Of a stretch of DNA of 64,000 bases, positions 63,367-64,000 are shown piece by piece. The position numbers and the translations under genes were made by a program. The stretch comes from Roseibium algicola. GTDB lineage: Bacteria > Pseudomonadota > Alphaproteobacteria > Rhizobiales > Stappiaceae. The notes beneath the pieces are model-generated. The model saw nothing but the letters and a program-made list of their open reading frames with translations, was not told where the DNA came from and did not search any database. The stretch is taken from the NCBI RefSeq assembly GCF_001999245.1, contig NZ_CP019630.1, positions 3,315,001 through 3,379,000 of the forward strand. Reading direction: 5' to 3'. Positions within the stretch are counted from its first letter, which is position 1; each line of letters begins with the position of its first letter.

Positions 63367-64000
63367 ATGCCGGTAACCAGTGCAGAGCTGAAGCAGCATC
63401 TGGAGCAGAATGAAGCGGCTGTCGACAGGGTGTTGCGCCGGGTTCAGGGGTTCACGGATTCCCTGATGACGCTGGATGCCTTGCGCAGCACGGCGGGCAT
63501 CACCGGGCAGCCTCTTGAAGAACTGCTGGCTGATTTTCTGAACGAGGAAAATCTCGGCTGGGAGTTCATGTTCCACCTCACCCAACCAATCGAGCCGATC
63601 AACGCCGCCAATTTCGACCTCGAGGATCTCGGTGATTTCGCGCACAAGATGCTGGGCTTCAAGCTGTATGTTTTCGATGAAATAGGATTTTGCGGTATCG
63701 CGACACTCGTGTCTCACCGGCTCGCGCTGACCGCCTGGCATGTGACGGTCAAGGACAAGCGGAAGGAGCGCCGGTCCGGCCTCACGGTTCGCACGCAAGA
63801 AGGGAGCAAGTCGCTGCGCGTGCTTGGTGTGCGTTTCGAGATGCCTTGCCATGACGATCAATGGGATGTCGGCCTGCAGGACGGGGATATCCTGCGTGCC
63901 AACCCGGATGTCGCCTTGCTCGCCATCGAGCAACCGATGACAACGTATTACGAATTGCCGGCGAAACCTCCGGCGTGGATCACCGGGCGGAGAAAGCTTT
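63367..64000 (+). CDS. Trypsin-like serine protease-domain protein, N-terminal part (cut by window edge)
   Basis: ATG 63367 opens a frame with no stop before the window ends; 211 residues are visible. Residues 1-95 are helical and without recognised similarity. From about 108 a trypsin-like peptidase begins: GFCGIATLVSHRLALTAWHV carries the catalytic His125, and NPDVALLAIEQP carries the catalytic Asp181. The Ser region lies outside. Trypsin-like domains of this form, behind a small helical domain, often sit at the N-terminus of large multi-domain sensors, sometimes in conflict systems. What follows here is unknown. Confidence 0.8.
   Translation, partial: MPVTSAELKQHLEQNEAAVDRVLRRVQGFTDSLMTLDALRSTAGITGQPLEELLADFLNEENLGWEFMFHLTQPIEPINAANFDLEDLGDFAHKMLGFKLYVFDEIGFCGIATLVSHRLALTAWHVTVKDKRKERRSGLTVRTQEGSKSLRVLGVRFEMPCHDDQWDVGLQDGDILRANPDVALLAIEQPMTTYYELPAKPPAWITGRRKL

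Overview
The window is high-GC bacterial DNA and reads as an alphaproteobacterium of the Hyphomicrobiales, most like a Stappiaceae-type marine heterotroph (Labrenzia/Roseibium/Stappia). I base this on the 23S-5S-initiator tRNA order, an initiator tRNA with the A-U/G-C/G-C anticodon stem seen in rhizobial relatives, the many ABC and TTT uptake systems, and a palindromic repeat of the type common between alphaproteobacterial genes. The genus is an inference. No phage, integrase, insertion sequence or CRISPR array was found.

Layout. 1-2300: 3' end of an rRNA operon (partial 23S, 5S, tRNA-fMet, a strong terminator and a decayed copy of it). 2451-13602: an eleven-gene minus-strand catabolic operon (cupin, MDR reductase, BKACE, SDR, intradiol dioxygenase, GST, Liv-type ABC transporter with binding protein) facing a divergent LacI-family regulator across three TGCAATCGATTGCA operators. 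14233-23467: succinate-semialdehyde dehydrogenase, FAH-family hydrolase, HpaH, HpaI, PrpB, a tripartite tricarboxylate transporter (TctC, then TctB and TctA) and HpaF, with an IclR regulator and repeated CATAATATGA palindromes. 23725-31369: a 930-residue wHTH-ATPase-TPR regulator divergent from two class C beta-lactamase-fold hydrolases that flank a TpsB-like outer-membrane protein. 31660-37205: a sigma-54 response regulator, its histidine kinase and an OxlT-family transporter with a sigma-54 promoter and tandem activator sites. 37746-47528: a sugar or polyol operon (Rbs-type ABC, SorC regulator, aldo/keto reductase, GlpD-like dehydrogenase, class I aldolase, FGGY kinase). 47787-58298: GMC oxidoreductase, ScfR-like regulator, one-domain LuxR protein, LysR regulator, creatininase-family hydrolase, SprA-like protein, YbjJ-like MFS protein, orphan ABC ATPase, MarR regulator and a small membrane protein. 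58555-59537: a frameshifted secreted-protein gene. 59563-63068: LysR divergent from a VOC-SDR-old yellow enzyme-cupin operon. 63367-64000: the start of a trypsin-like protein cut by the window edge.

How the genes work together. Most of the window is self-contained catabolic modules, each with uptake, enzymes and a local regulator. The two most unusual are the 2.4-12 kb operon, where a BKACE may replace CoA transferase and thiolase after intradiol ring cleavage, and the 14-23 kb module, which holds the lower homoprotocatechuate pathway without its ring-cleaving enzymes but with a tricarboxylate transporter.
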